Part shown: positions 17,497 through 26,287 of the stretch, piece after piece
Position numbering within the stretch: the first letter of the stretch is position 1
Layout: the number at the start of each line of letters is the position of its first letter
From: Shumkonia mesophila
GTDB lineage: Bacteria > Pseudomonadota > Alphaproteobacteria > Rhodospirillales > Shumkoniaceae
Length of the DNA stretch: 64,000 nucleotides
NCBI RefSeq assembly: GCF_026163695.1
Contig: NZ_JAOTID010000005.1
Coordinates: forward strand, 1 to 64,000
Direction: 5' to 3'
The notes under the pieces: model-generated
The model's input: only the letters and a program-made list of their open reading frames with translations
Told to the model about the DNA's origin: nothing
The model's database searches: none
Position numbers and translations under genes: made by a program

Positions 17497-17508
17497 ACCC
17501 GTCCTGGA

Positions 17509-17590
17509 GATTTCGGGGACACCATACTTAATTCGCGAAAAGACATTGCCACTCGTGCGCAGCGAGTGGTGAGATGGTGTCCTCGAAATC
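17509..17590. repeat. 82-bp REP/MITE-like inverted-repeat element (copy 1)
   Basis: Outer arms GATTTCGGGGACACCAT (17509-17525) and ATGGTGTCCTCGAAATC (17574-17590) pair over 17 bases with one mismatch. An inner hairpin CCACTCG (17549-17555) / CGAGTGG (17563-17569) sits between them. Its end matches the element at 57121-57212 (shared ATTTCGG-GACA and AATTCG). From memory, GGGACACCATACTTAATT resembles sequences that accompany REP-associated tyrosine (Y1) transposases; no such gene is present here. It may end aminotransferase transcription. Confidence 0.65.
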
Positions 17591-17756
17591 CGGTTGCGCT
17601 TCTTCCGCTTTCAACTTCTGCAACTTATGGTACCATCCATCCGGCTTGTCGCGGTGGTGTGGGGGAGGTGTCTTCGCCGCCGCGGGAAGGAAAACCGGGA
17701 GCGCCGAAAGAATCGCGGCACCCGGCAAGGAATAACAAACGGGTGATGGGGGCGTT

Positions 17757-19052
17757 TTGGTTTTCCTTCCTTGCGGGCGGACGATCGGGGCCGCCATGGT
17801 GTTGGCGCTGGGCGCCGCAAGCCAAGCCGAAGCGGCCGGGTTCTACATCAAGGAGATGAGCGTTACCGGTCTCGGCCGGGCTTTCGCCGGGGCGCCGGCG
17901 GCGGCCGACGACGCCTCGACCGTGTGGTTCAATCCGGCCGGCATGAACAGCCTGGAGCAGAACGAGGCGGCGGCCAACCTCCACATCATCTCGCCGAAGG
18001 CCGAATTGACCGATACCGGCAGCCGGAAATCCAACGGCGCGGTCTTCGTGCCGCTGAACGACCCCAACACCTATCAGCCCTATGAGCCGACGCCGGTTCC
18101 CAACCTGTTCGGCGTCCTGCGCGACGTCGATCGCGGGCTCAGCCTGGGCGTGGGGGTCACAGCCCCCTTCGGCCTGGCCAACGACTATCCGGAAACCTGG
18201 TTCGGACGCTTCGATTCCATCAAGACCGAACTGACGACCGTCAATTACAGCTTGGTTGCCGCCTTCGATATCAACAAGCACATCACCATCGGCGCCGGCA
18301 TCGACTACCAGACTGTCGACGTCGTCCTGACCAGCATGAAGAACCAAATCGGCGTGGGCGAACTGCATTCCAAGCTGGAGGGCGACGACGGCACCTTCGG
18401 GTTCAACGTCGGTCTGTTGGCGAAGATCACGCCCGATACCCAGGTCGGGCTGACCTATCGTACCGGCTTCACCCACGATGTCGAAGGGACCGCCACCGTC
18501 CGCTCCGCGTCGTCGTCGGGCGCGATCCTAAGCCAGTACGCGGCGCAGGCCGACCTTGGCCTGCCGGCGCTGGCCTCTTTCGGGGTCAAGCACCGCCTCA
18601 ACGACCAGATCACGATTCTGGGTGACGTCAGCTACTACAAGTGGTCGGCCTTCGACGCCATCAAGGTCTATCGGGTCTCCGACGGGGTGCTTCGGGAAGA
18701 CATCATCCAAAACTACCAGGACACGGTTTCCCTGGGCCTGGGCATGGACTACGCGCTCAGCGACGCCGTGACCCTGCGGGCCGGCATCCAGTACGACCCG
18801 ACGCCGACCCGCGATGGTTACCGCACCTCGCGCACGCCCGACGGCGACCGCACCTGGATCAGCGGCGGCCTGACCTATCGCTTCTCGGACAGTATTCTGG
18901 TGGACGTGGCGCTGACCTATATCCACATCGTCGAATCCACCATCAACGTCGACCGGTCGGCTTCGGCAGGCACCGCGACGACGGCCATCGTCAATGCCGA
19001 TATCGAGGGCTCCGTCGCCATCGGCGCCATCGGCCTGCGCTATCAGTTCTAA
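17757..19052 (+). CDS. FadL/OmpP1-type outer-membrane channel for hydrophobic compounds
   Basis: A 431-residue outer-membrane beta-barrel. After a signal peptide (cleavage near SQAEAAG) the mature N-terminus GFYIKEMSVTGLGRAFAGAP is the FadL hatch signature, followed by the NPAGM motif (ASTVWFNPAGMNSLE). The C-terminus ends in the barrel-terminal IGLRYQF with Phe last. It lets long-chain fatty acids or aromatic hydrocarbons cross the outer membrane. The frame has no ATG before the signal peptide, so the start is TTG at 17757 (behind a TGATGGGGG run) or ATG at 17796. Its stop overlaps the end of the converging isochorismatase gene by four bases. Confidence 0.9.
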   Translation: MVFLPCGRTIGAAMVLALGAASQAEAAGFYIKEMSVTGLGRAFAGAPAAADDASTVWFNPAGMNSLEQNEAAANLHIISPKAELTDTGSRKSNGAVFVPLNDPNTYQPYEPTPVPNLFGVLRDVDRGLSLGVGVTAPFGLANDYPETWFGRFDSIKTELTTVNYSLVAAFDINKHITIGAGIDYQTVDVVLTSMKNQIGVGELHSKLEGDDGTFGFNVGLLAKITPDTQVGLTYRTGFTHDVEGTATVRSASSSGAILSQYAAQADLGLPALASFGVKHRLNDQITILGDVSYYKWSAFDAIKVYRVSDGVLREDIIQNYQDTVSLGLGMDYALSDAVTLRAGIQYDPTPTRDGYRTSRTPDGDRTWISGGLTYRFSDSILVDVALTYIHIVESTINVDRSASAGTATTAIVNADIEGSVAIGAIGLRYQF

Positions 19053-19705
19053 CGGTTGGCCTGCTTGAGCGTGATGGCGCCCAGCGTTGTCAGCGTCGTC
19101 AGCGACCCGGTGGCCGGACCCTTGATCAACGACCACACCGCGGCCTTCTCGGTGAACAGGTCCTCGGCCGACAGGCAATCGACCGGCAGCACGATCTTGA
19201 ATTTGCGCTGGGCCGCCCCGGCCGCCGTGTGCAGGACGGCGCCCTGCGCCGCCGTGCCGCAGGCGATGACGGTGTCGATGCCGCGATCCTTCAGGATCTT
19301 CTCCAACTCGGTGCCGAGGAACTTGTCGACGCTGGCCTTCACCACCGGCTCGCCCGAATTGATGGGCTTGACCGGCGGCAGGATGGTGTCGACCGAGCCG
19401 GCGCCGGTGGTGCTGTAGACGACCGGCATGCCGGCGTCGCGCGCCTTGAGCAGAAAGGCGGCGATGGGGGCCACGGTATCCAGGCAGCGCGGCCGGCGTT
19501 CGGCGTTGCAGGTGCGCTGCTCGATGTCGAGAATCAAGAGCGCGGTCGTGTGCGCGGCAAGGGTGGGGGCCGCCAGTTTGGGCGTTTCGGGCGACGGCAC
19601 GGCGTTCCATTCCTCGATGACGGTGCCGGCCGCCGCCGGAGAGGCGGCCAGCGCCAGAACGGCGCCGGCGGCCAAAGCGCGGGCCCGAATGTTCCGCACG
19701 ACCAT
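19049..19705 (-). CDS. Exported isochorismatase-family protein lacking the nucleophilic Cys
   Basis: A 218-residue cysteine-hydrolase-superfamily protein with an N-terminal signal peptide (cleavage near SPAAAG), so it is probably periplasmic; most relatives are cytosolic. The Asp of the triad (ALLILDIEQ, Asp60) and the Lys (VVKASVDKF, Lys123) are present. The usual GVxTxxCV motif reads GTAAQGAV, putting Ala156 where the nucleophilic Cys should be. EntB-type isochorismatases also lack this Cys, so activity is not excluded, but amidase chemistry is unlikely. It converges with FadL and is divergent from the sugar-transport operon, with no siderophore genes nearby. Confidence 0.85.
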   Translation of the reverse strand: MVVRNIRARALAAGAVLALAASPAAAGTVIEEWNAVPSPETPKLAAPTLAAHTTALLILDIEQRTCNAERRPRCLDTVAPIAAFLLKARDAGMPVVYSTTGAGSVDTILPPVKPINSGEPVVKASVDKFLGTELEKILKDRGIDTVIACGTAAQGAVLHTAAGAAQRKFKIVLPVDCLSAEDLFTEKAAVWSLIKGPATGSLTTLTTLGAITLKQANR

Positions 19706-20150
19706 ATCGGTTTCTCCTTTCCTGTCTTGAGCGGTCCGGCGGTTCGTTCGCCGAACGTGGCGCGATTACGGAACGGCCGCATATCGCGCTTTGATTGTGA
19801 GGTGAACAAGCGCCACCCGCCAAACGAAACGGACGCACCGCCGCCGGTCAACCCAGGCGCACCGCCACGCACAGCCTGATCATACCATGGCCGAACAGTT
19901 TTTTCTTGCAACCGTCGAAGGGAAGACCCATGTCGGCTTTTGCTCTTTTCGCGAGTTGGTCGATGGACTCGACGACCCGCGAGTTGTTGCCAAGCCTATC
20001 AGGCGCGAAGGGCAATGGCCGCCACGGGCGGCCCCAAACCAAGAAGAAGTCCATAACAGGGGGGGCGGACCTCGCAGAGGTCACGGCTCTCGAAGGCAGG
20101 AGGAGCGTCGACAAGCCGAACGACGCAACGTGACCACGTGGAGGTTTCGC
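19706..20150. other. 445-bp divergent regulatory region upstream of the sugar ABC operon
   Basis: Lies between the minus-strand isochorismatase-like gene and the plus-strand binding-protein gene. The binding-protein frame is open back to 19887, but the extension has no signal peptide and is Arg/Gln-rich, so it is treated as non-coding. A 15-bp palindrome GACCTC-GCA-GAGGTC is at 20068-20082, a possible site for a sugar-responsive regulator. No regulator gene is adjacent. The sequence just before the start contains an AGGAGG-like run at about 20099. Confidence 0.45.
20068..20082. promoter_or_regulatory. Palindromic operator candidate of the sugar ABC operon
   Basis: GACCTC-GCA-GAGGTC, perfect 6+3+6 inverted repeat, 69 bases before the binding-protein start codon. 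Only symmetry and position support it. Confidence 0.3.
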
Positions 20151-21164
20151 ATGTTGAAGAAAAGTCTGATTTCGGTCGTCGCTGTTAGCGCTATCTTCAT
20201 GGCCGGCGCCGCCAGCGCCGACACCGCCGGCAAGCGTATCGCCCTGTCCAACAACTACGCCGGCAACTCCTGGCGACAGGCCATGCTCAAAAGCTGGGAC
20301 AAGGTGACCGGCAAGGCCGTGGCCGACGGCATCGTCAAGGAGGCGCCGGCCTTCACCACCGCCGAGAACCAGGCCACCGAGCAGGCCGCCCAGATCCAGA
20401 ACCTGATTCTCCAGGGCTACGACGCCATCGTGCTCAACGCCGCGTCGCCGACGGCGCTCAACGGCGCCGTCAAGGAGGCCTGCAGCGCCGGCGTCACCGT
20501 GGTTTCCTTCGACGGCGTGGTGACCGAGCCGTGCGCCTGGCGGATCGCCGTCGACTTCGCGAAGATGGGCGAGGTCCAGCTCGACTATCTGGCCAAACGC
20601 ATGGCCGGCGGCGGCAACCTGCTGGAGATCCGCGGCCTGGCCGGCGTCTTCGTCGACGACGAGATCCACAAGGGCATCGCGGCCGGGGTCAAGAAGTACC
20701 CGCAGTTCAAGATCGTCGGTTCCGTGCACGGCGATTGGGCCCAGACCGTCGCCCAGAAGAACGTCGCCGGCGTGCTGCCCAGCCTGCCCAAGGTGGATGC
20801 GGTGGTGACCCAGGGTGGCGACGGCTACGGCGCCGCCCAGGCCTTCAAGGCCGCGAGCCGGCCGACGCCTTTGATCGTCATGGGCAACCGCCACGACGAA
20901 CTGACGTGGTGGAAGCAGCAGAAGGACGCCAGCAAGTATGAAACCATGTCGGTTTCCATCGCTCCCGGGGTGTCGACCCTGGCCTTCTGGGTCGCCCAGC
21001 AGATCCTCGACGGCAAGCAGGTGCCCAAGGACATGATCGTGCCGTTCCTGCGCATCGACCAGGAGAACCTGGAGCAGAACCTGGCCAATACCGAACCGGG
21101 CGGCGTCGCCAACGTCGAATATTCGCAGGCCGACGCCCTCAAGGTCATCGCCTCCGCCAAATAG
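20151..21164 (+). CDS. Sugar ABC transporter periplasmic binding protein (CUT2 type)
   Basis: A 337-residue secreted binding protein. The signal peptide [19 protein letters not shown] is cleaved near ASA-DTAG. The mature protein has the type I periplasmic-binding fold of the RbsB/LacI group: [32 protein letters not shown], and the hinge segment [14 protein letters not shown]. It captures a monosaccharide-like ligand and delivers it to the permeases encoded downstream. The start at 20151 is fixed by the signal peptide. A strong 12-bp stem-loop lies between this gene and the ATPase gene, which usually allows the binding protein to be made in excess. Confidence 0.92.
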   Translation: MLKKSLISVVAVSAIFMAGAASADTAGKRIALSNNYAGNSWRQAMLKSWDKVTGKAVADGIVKEAPAFTTAENQATEQAAQIQNLILQGYDAIVLNAASPTALNGAVKEACSAGVTVVSFDGVVTEPCAWRIAVDFAKMGEVQLDYLAKRMAGGGNLLEIRGLAGVFVDDEIHKGIAAGVKKYPQFKIVGSVHGDWAQTVAQKNVAGVLPSLPKVDAVVTQGGDGYGAAQAFKAASRPTPLIVMGNRHDELTWWKQQKDASKYETMSVSIAPGVSTLAFWVAQQILDGKQVPKDMIVPFLRIDQENLEQNLANTEPGGVANVEYSQADALKVIASAK

Positions 21165-21183
21165 TCGGCCCGTCAACCCGTGC

Positions 21184-21212
21184 CATCCGGCCGCGCCCGT
21201 CGCGGCCGGATG
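21184..21212 (+). other. Intercistronic stem-loop between binding protein and ATPase
   Basis: Perfect 12-bp stem CATCCGGCCGCG (21184-21195) / CGCGGCCGGATG (21201-21212) with a CCCGT loop and no T-run. Position and shape fit an mRNA-stabilising or partial-termination hairpin that sets unequal expression in ABC operons. Confidence 0.65.
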
Positions 21213-21231
21213 CGGAGGCAAAGTCCCCTTC

Positions 21232-22701
21232 ATGCAAGCGACCAGCCAACGGCTCATCCGTCTTAAGGACGTGGCGAAGAGCTTCGGCCCCGTCCATGCC
21301 CTGGCCGGCGTCGACCTTGCCGTCGATGCCGGCGAATGCCTGGGGCTGGTCGGGCACAACGGCGCCGGCAAGTCGACGCTGATGAACGTGCTGGCCGGCA
21401 CGCTCGCGGCCGACGCCGGAGAGATCGTCGTCCACGGCGAAAGGCGAACGCCCTACGACGTCGGGCTGGCGCACCGGCTGGGCATCCGCTGCGTCTTCCA
21501 GGAACTGTCGCTGTGTCCCAACCTGACGGTCGCCGAGAACGCCAGGATCATCCATCCCGGGCTCAGCGGCTGGGGCTGGCGCAGGCGCGCGGCCGGCCTG
21601 ATCGTCGCCAAGCTGGACGAGATCTTCCCCGGGCACGGCGTTCGCGCCGACGACATCGTCGGCGACCTGTCCATCGGGCGCCGCCAGATGGTCGAGATCG
21701 CCCGCGCCTTCACCGTCTCCGAGGTGCCGGTCCATCTCGTCATCCTGGACGAACCGACCTCCTCGCTCGATTCCGTCTCGGCCGAGCAGCTTCTCTCCTT
21801 CGTGCGCAAGGCGGTGGCGGCAGGGCAGGGCTGCATCCTGATTTCCCATCTGCTGGGCGAGGTGCTGGACTGCGCCGACCGCATTGTCGTCATGCGCGAC
21901 GCCAGGGTGGTGGCCTCGCGCCCGGCCCGCGAGATGACGCGCGACAGCCTGGTCGCCGCCATGGGCGAGGTCGGAGGCGCGCGCGCGATGGCCGACCGCC
22001 CAAGCACGGTGCACAGGCGCGATGCCGCGCCCATCCGCGTGCGGGCCCGGCCCCGGCGGGGCGGCCGCCACGAACTGGTGGCGCACGAGGGCGAGGTCAT
22101 CGGCCTGGCCGGGCTGGCCGGGCACGGCCAGACGGACGCCCTGATCCAGATCTACCGGGGCAGCCGGCGGCGCGTGGCCGACACCGTCGTCGTCGGCCCC
22201 GTCGCCCTGGTTCCCGGCGACCGCCAGACCGACGGCATCTTCCATCTGTGGTCGATCGGCCAGAATATCGGCATCCGTTCGCTCGCTCGCATGAGCCGTC
22301 GCGGCCTGATCGATCCGGCCCAGGAAAGGCGGCTCGCCGAGGAATGGCGGCGGCGCATCAACATCCGCACGCCGGACATGGCCAACAACATCCTGTCGCT
22401 CTCCGGCGGCAACCAGCAGAAGGCGCTTTTCGCCCGGGCGCTGGGTTCGGATGCCGAGATCGTGCTGATGGACGATCCGACGCGCGGCGTCGACGTCGGC
22501 ACCAAGCTGGAAATCTACGACATGATCCGCGACGAGGCGGCCAAGGGCCGCACCTTCCTCTGGTACACCACCGAGATGGAGGAACTGGCCAACTGCGACC
22601 ACGTCTACGTCTTCCGCAACGGCCGCATCGTCGCCGACCTCGCCAAGGACCAGTTGAGCGAGGAGAAGGTCCTGCAGTCGTCGTTCGAGGAGACCGCCTG
22701 A
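21232..22701 (+). CDS. Sugar ABC transporter ATPase, two-domain (RbsA/MglA type)
   Basis: A 489-residue protein with two fused nucleotide-binding domains. Domain 1 has Walker [13 protein letters not shown], signature [14 protein letters not shown] and Walker [14 protein letters not shown]. Domain 2 has a degenerate P-loop ([11 protein letters not shown]), as is usual in this family, but a good signature [15 protein letters not shown] and Walker [15 protein letters not shown]. It energises the two permeases that follow; its stop and the first permease start are separated by two bases. Length is typical. Confidence 0.94.
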   Translation: MQATSQRLIRLKDVAKSFGPVHALAGVDLAVDAGECLGLVGHNGAGKSTLMNVLAGTLAADAGEIVVHGERRTPYDVGLAHRLGIRCVFQELSLCPNLTVAENARIIHPGLSGWGWRRRAAGLIVAKLDEIFPGHGVRADDIVGDLSIGRRQMVEIARAFTVSEVPVHLVILDEPTSSLDSVSAEQLLSFVRKAVAAGQGCILISHLLGEVLDCADRIVVMRDARVVASRPAREMTRDSLVAAMGEVGGARAMADRPSTVHRRDAAPIRVRARPRRGGRHELVAHEGEVIGLAGLAGHGQTDALIQIYRGSRRRVADTVVVGPVALVPGDRQTDGIFHLWSIGQNIGIRSLARMSRRGLIDPAQERRLAEEWRRRINIRTPDMANNILSLSGGNQQKALFARALGSDAEIVLMDDPTRGVDVGTKLEIYDMIRDEAAKGRTFLWYTTEMEELANCDHVYVFRNGRIVADLAKDQLSEEKVLQSSFEETA

Positions 22702-22703
22702 GC

Positions 22704-23645
22704 ATGCTCGCCACGCTGACCAGCCGCCGCTTCCTGCGCAGCGCGCTCCCGGCCGTTTCGCTGGTCATGATCCTGCTGCCGATCTTCTACATGCAGCCCC
22801 GGACCATGAGCTATTTCGGCCTCAACCTGCTGCTCAACCTGGCCATCCCCATCGCGCTCGCCACCATGGCCCAGATGTTCGTGCTCACCGTCAACGACCT
22901 CGATCTTTCGATCGGCAGCTACGTCAGCCTGGTCGCCTGCATCGGCGCCACCTGGCTGCAGCAGACGCCATTGCTTGGTGTCGCCGCGCTGTTGGCCTGC
23001 ATCGTCGTCTATGGGCTGCTCGGTGCTCTCGTGCATGTGCGCAACCTGCCCTCCATCGTGGTGACGCTCGGCATGTCGTTCGTCTGGCTGGGGCTGGCCG
23101 TGTTGCTGCTGCCGACGCCGGGCGGACAGGCGCCGGGCTGGATTCGCGCCATCATGACCTTGAAGACGCCGATGGTGCCGTTTCCCTTCCTGGCCGCAAT
23201 CCTCATCGGCGTCCTCGTCCATTTCGGGCTGATGCGCTCATCCTACGGTGCCGTGCTGCGCGGCGCCGGGGGCAATCCGCGAGCCGTGGAGCGCGCCGGT
23301 TGGTCGGTGCTGCGCACCAAGGTGACCATGTACGTGCTGGCCGGCGTTTTCGGCATGCTGTCGGGGCTCTCGCTGGTCGGGCTGACCACCTCGGCCGACG
23401 CCAACATCGCGCTGCGCTATACCCTGCTGTCGATCGCCGGGGTTATCCTGGGCGGCGGCGAGTTCGTCGGCGGCCGGGTATCGCCGATCGGCGCCGTGCT
23501 GGGCACCGTGACCCTGGTGCTGGCCGGCTCGTTCCTGTCCTTCATGCGCATTTCGCCCGACTGGCAGATCGGCGCCCAGGGCGCCATCCTGATCGTCGTG
23601 CTGGCCTTGCGCGCGCTGATCAACCGGCGGGAGGGGGCGGCATGA
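22704..23645 (+). CDS. Sugar ABC transporter permease 1 (RbsC-like)
   Basis: A 313-residue inner-membrane permease of the BPD_transp_2 family with eight to ten hydrophobic segments. The conserved VNDLDLSIGSYVSL (after TM2-3) and the coupling segment GAGGNPRAVERAGW are typical of CUT2 permeases, as is the late GVILGGGEFVGGRVSP. The start lies two bases after the ATPase stop and the end overlaps the second permease by four bases (ATGA), so translation is coupled. Confidence 0.93.
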   Translation: MLATLTSRRFLRSALPAVSLVMILLPIFYMQPRTMSYFGLNLLLNLAIPIALATMAQMFVLTVNDLDLSIGSYVSLVACIGATWLQQTPLLGVAALLACIVVYGLLGALVHVRNLPSIVVTLGMSFVWLGLAVLLLPTPGGQAPGWIRAIMTLKTPMVPFPFLAAILIGVLVHFGLMRSSYGAVLRGAGGNPRAVERAGWSVLRTKVTMYVLAGVFGMLSGLSLVGLTTSADANIALRYTLLSIAGVILGGGEFVGGRVSPIGAVLGTVTLVLAGSFLSFMRISPDWQIGAQGAILIVVLALRALINRREGAA

Positions 23646-24604
23646 ACGGGCTCGCCAAGGGGGTGCCGCGGGCGCTGCTCGAAAAGGCCTGGCTGGGATC
23701 GTTCCTGGCGGCGGCGGCGGTGTGGGCGGCGGCGATGATCTATTCCGGCGGCCAGGGCGGCGGCCAGATGCTGGGGGCGGCGCTTTCCTTCTCCACCTTC
23801 TTCGTCATCGTCGGCATCGGCCAGATGCTCATCATCGCCACCGGGCCGGGCAACGTCGACCTGTCGATTCCCGGCACCATCGCGCTGACCGGCGCCATCG
23901 CCATGAAGGTGATGGCCGGCGAGGATTCCCTGATCGCCGTCGGCCTGGCGGCCTCGCTCGCCGCCGGCGCGGCGGTCGGCGCCGCCAACTACGGTCTGAT
24001 CCGCGTGCTGCGCATCCCGCCGATCATCGCCACGCTGTCCTCCAACCTGCTGGTGCAGTCGATGGCCATCGCCTACGGCCGGGGCCTGCGCGTCAAACCG
24101 CCGCCGGCCTTCGCCGACTTCACCACCGCCACCGTCATGGGCGTGCCGGTGCTGGCCCTCTGCGCCGTCGCATTTGCCGCCGTCATGGCGGTGGTGCTGG
24201 CCCGCACGGTGTTCGGCCGCTCGGTGCTGGCCATCGGCCAGAACATGCGGGCGGCCTGGTTGGCCGGCGTCGCCGTCGATCGCACCCGCTTGCTGACCTA
24301 TACGCTCAGCGGCCTGTTCGCCGGCCTGTGCGGGGCTCTGCTGGCCGGCTTTTCCGGGGGCTCCTCGCTCGACATGGGGATGGAGTACCTGCTGGCCTCC
24401 ATCGCCGTGGTGGTCATCGGCGGCACCTCGGTCGCCGGCGGCAAGGCCAACGTCCCCGGAATCTGGGGTGCGTCGCTGTTTCTGTTCCTGCTGCTCACCA
24501 TGCTCAACACCTTCGGCGCCGGCGCCGGGGTGCGCCTCGTCATGACGGGGCTTATCATCATCGCCGTCATCACCATGGCGGGCGGCGACAAGCCGGCCCG
24601 CTGA
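23642..24604 (+). CDS. Sugar ABC transporter permease 2 (RbsC-like)
   Basis: A 320-residue permease paralogous to the preceding one. It contains IATGPGNVDLSIPGTIAL (the DLSIG-type motif), the coupling helix AIGQNMRAAWLAGV and the closing IGGTSVAGGKANVPG. Two different permeases form a heterodimeric channel. The ATG overlaps the previous stop codon. The SMP-30 gene begins 25 bases downstream with a strong GGAGGAAAGGAGG ribosome site, so it belongs to the operon. Confidence 0.93.
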   Translation: MNGLAKGVPRALLEKAWLGSFLAAAAVWAAAMIYSGGQGGGQMLGAALSFSTFFVIVGIGQMLIIATGPGNVDLSIPGTIALTGAIAMKVMAGEDSLIAVGLAASLAAGAAVGAANYGLIRVLRIPPIIATLSSNLLVQSMAIAYGRGLRVKPPPAFADFTTATVMGVPVLALCAVAFAAVMAVVLARTVFGRSVLAIGQNMRAAWLAGVAVDRTRLLTYTLSGLFAGLCGALLAGFSGGSSLDMGMEYLLASIAVVVIGGTSVAGGKANVPGIWGASLFLFLLLTMLNTFGAGAGVRLVMTGLIIIAVITMAGGDKPAR

Positions 24605-24629
24605 CGGACGGAGGAAAGGAGGCCCCATC

Positions 24630-25544
24630 ATGCCGCTCGGCCAGGAATTCGAATTCATCGACCCGCGCTTCCGCGACCTGACGGTCCCCATCGCCTGGGT
24701 CGAGCGGCTGTTCGACGGCTGCCGCTGGGCCGAAGGTCCGGTATGGTTTGCCGACGGCGGCTACGTGGTGTGGAGCGACGCCCCCAACAACCGCATGCTG
24801 CGCTGGATTCCCGAGCGCGGCGTCGACGTTTTCCGCGCCGCCTCCAACTTCGCCAACGGCAACACGCGCGATCGCGAGGGCCGGCTGGTCAGCTGCGAGC
24901 ACGGCACCCGCCGGGTCACCCGCACCGAATCCGACGGCACCATCACCGTCATCGCCGAGCGCTACAAGGGCCGCCGCCTCAATTCGCCCAACGACGTCGT
25001 GGTCAAGTCCGACGGCACCGTGTGGTTCAGCGATCCCAACTACGGGATCATGAGCAACTACGAGGGCTTCAAGGCGGACATGGAGCAGGACGGTTGCTAC
25101 GTCTTCAGGGCCGATCCGGCGCGCGGCACGCTCGACGTGGTGGCCGACGATTTCGTCAAACCCAACGGGCTGGCCTTCTCGCCCGACGAAAGCCTGCTCT
25201 ACATCGCCGATTCCGGCGCCTCGCACGATCCCGACGGGCCGCACCACATCCGCGTCTTCAGGGTCGGCAAGACGGGCAAGCTCAGCGGCGGGCGCGTCTT
25301 CGCCGAGGTCAGCCCCGGCCTGCCCGACGGTTTCAGGCTCGATACCGACGGCAACCTGTGGACCAGCGCCGGCGACGGCGTCCACTGTTACGCGCCGGAC
25401 GGCGCCCTGCTGGGCAAGATCCACATTCCCGAAACGACCGCCAACGTCGCCTTCGGCGGCCCCCGGCGCAATCGCCTGTTCATCGCCGCCACCACCTCGC
25501 TCTATGCCGTCTTCGTCGGCGTCACCGGCGCCCAGCGGCCGTAG
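24630..25544 (+). CDS. SMP-30/gluconolactonase-family lactonase
   Basis: A 304-residue six-bladed beta-propeller hydrolase for sugar lactones. The metal-binding residues of the family are visible: Glu in GCRWAEGPVWF, Asn in LNSPNDVVVKSDGTVWFSD, a second Asn in FVKPNGLAFSPDES, and Asp in LPDGFRLDTDGNLW. No signal peptide, so it is cytoplasmic. As last gene of the sugar-uptake operon it suggests the imported sugar is oxidised to a lactone which this enzyme opens. The matching dehydrogenase is not in the operon. The glucose-dehydrogenase-like SDR at 39272-40087 is a possible but unproven partner. Confidence 0.92.
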   Translation: MPLGQEFEFIDPRFRDLTVPIAWVERLFDGCRWAEGPVWFADGGYVVWSDAPNNRMLRWIPERGVDVFRAASNFANGNTRDREGRLVSCEHGTRRVTRTESDGTITVIAERYKGRRLNSPNDVVVKSDGTVWFSDPNYGIMSNYEGFKADMEQDGCYVFRADPARGTLDVVADDFVKPNGLAFSPDESLLYIADSGASHDPDGPHHIRVFRVGKTGKLSGGRVFAEVSPGLPDGFRLDTDGNLWTSAGDGVHCYAPDGALLGKIHIPETTANVAFGGPRRNRLFIAATTSLYAVFVGVTGAQRP

Positions 25545-25553
25545 GCGAGGCGG

Positions 25554-26192
25554 TCAGGGCGTGTGGAAGAGGGTGCTGGTCTCGGCCAGGCCCATCAGCA
25601 CGAACTGCACGGCCAAGGCGGCGATCAGGATGCCGACGATGCGCGAGACCACGTGCACGCCGGTGATGCCCAGCACCCGCTGCACCTGTCCGGCCACCAT
25701 CAGCAACCCGAAGGTAATGCCCAGGTTGGCGGTCAGCGCGCCGACCACTACGGCCATGTGAACGACGTCGCCGTGCGCCTCGGCCATCAAGAGGATGACC
25801 GCGCTGATGGCGCCGGGCCCGACGATAAGGGGCGTGGCCAGCGGAAACACCGAGATGTCGGGCCGCCCGGCCGCCTCGTGGTCTTCCTCGCGGGTGGTCG
25901 AGGTGCCGCCCGACGGGCGGGCGAACACCATGTCGACGGCGATCATGAACAGCAACAGGCCGCCGGCGATGCGCAGCGCCGGCAGCGAGATGCCGAACAG
26001 CGCCAGCACCGTCTTGCCGAACAGCACGAAGATGAGAAGCAGGACGCTGGCCACCAGGATGCCCTTGATGACGGTGGCCCGCCGCTCGGCGGCGCCATAG
26101 CCGGCGGTCAGCGCTGCGAAAGCGATGGCCACGTCGAGCGGACCGATGGTGGCGAAGAAGGTGGTGAAGGCGATCAGCGCGGTTTCGAACAT
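25554..26192 (-). CDS. MarC/YhgN family integral membrane protein
   Basis: A 212-residue protein with six hydrophobic segments. Family signatures are FFATIGPLDVAIAFAAL near the N-terminus, RIAGGLLLFMIAVDM in the middle, and FPLATPLIVGPGAISAVI. MarC proteins are widespread; the once-proposed role in multiple antibiotic resistance was withdrawn and function remains unknown. It converges on the SMP-30 gene with nine bases between stops and lies downstream of a histidine kinase on the same strand (95-bp gap). Confidence 0.92.
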   Translation of the reverse strand: MFETALIAFTTFFATIGPLDVAIAFAALTAGYGAAERRATVIKGILVASVLLLIFVLFGKTVLALFGISLPALRIAGGLLLFMIAVDMVFARPSGGTSTTREEDHEAAGRPDISVFPLATPLIVGPGAISAVILLMAEAHGDVVHMAVVVGALTANLGITFGLLMVAGQVQRVLGITGVHVVSRIVGILIAALAVQFVLMGLAETSTLFHTP

Positions 26193-26287
26193 GGAACACC
26201 CCGGCGGCCGGCGGCCGGCCGGTCCGAGCGGATCTTACCGGCCGGGGGCGGCGAAGGAAACCCTTCCGTCCCCGCGTGCGCGCCCGC

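Noticed and set aside
17566-17859. 97-codon plus-strand ORF over the FadL start, and the minus-strand ORF 17528-17797
   Set aside because: They cover the repeat element and signal-peptide region in other frames; no family resemblance or ribosome site.
19887-20150. 88-residue N-terminal extension of the sugar-binding protein
   Set aside because: It would bury the signal peptide; composition is not protein-like.
22080-22160. Degenerate P-loop in the second ATPase domain of the sugar importer
   Set aside because: First suspected as a defect, but an imperfect second Walker A is normal in RbsA/MglA-type proteins.
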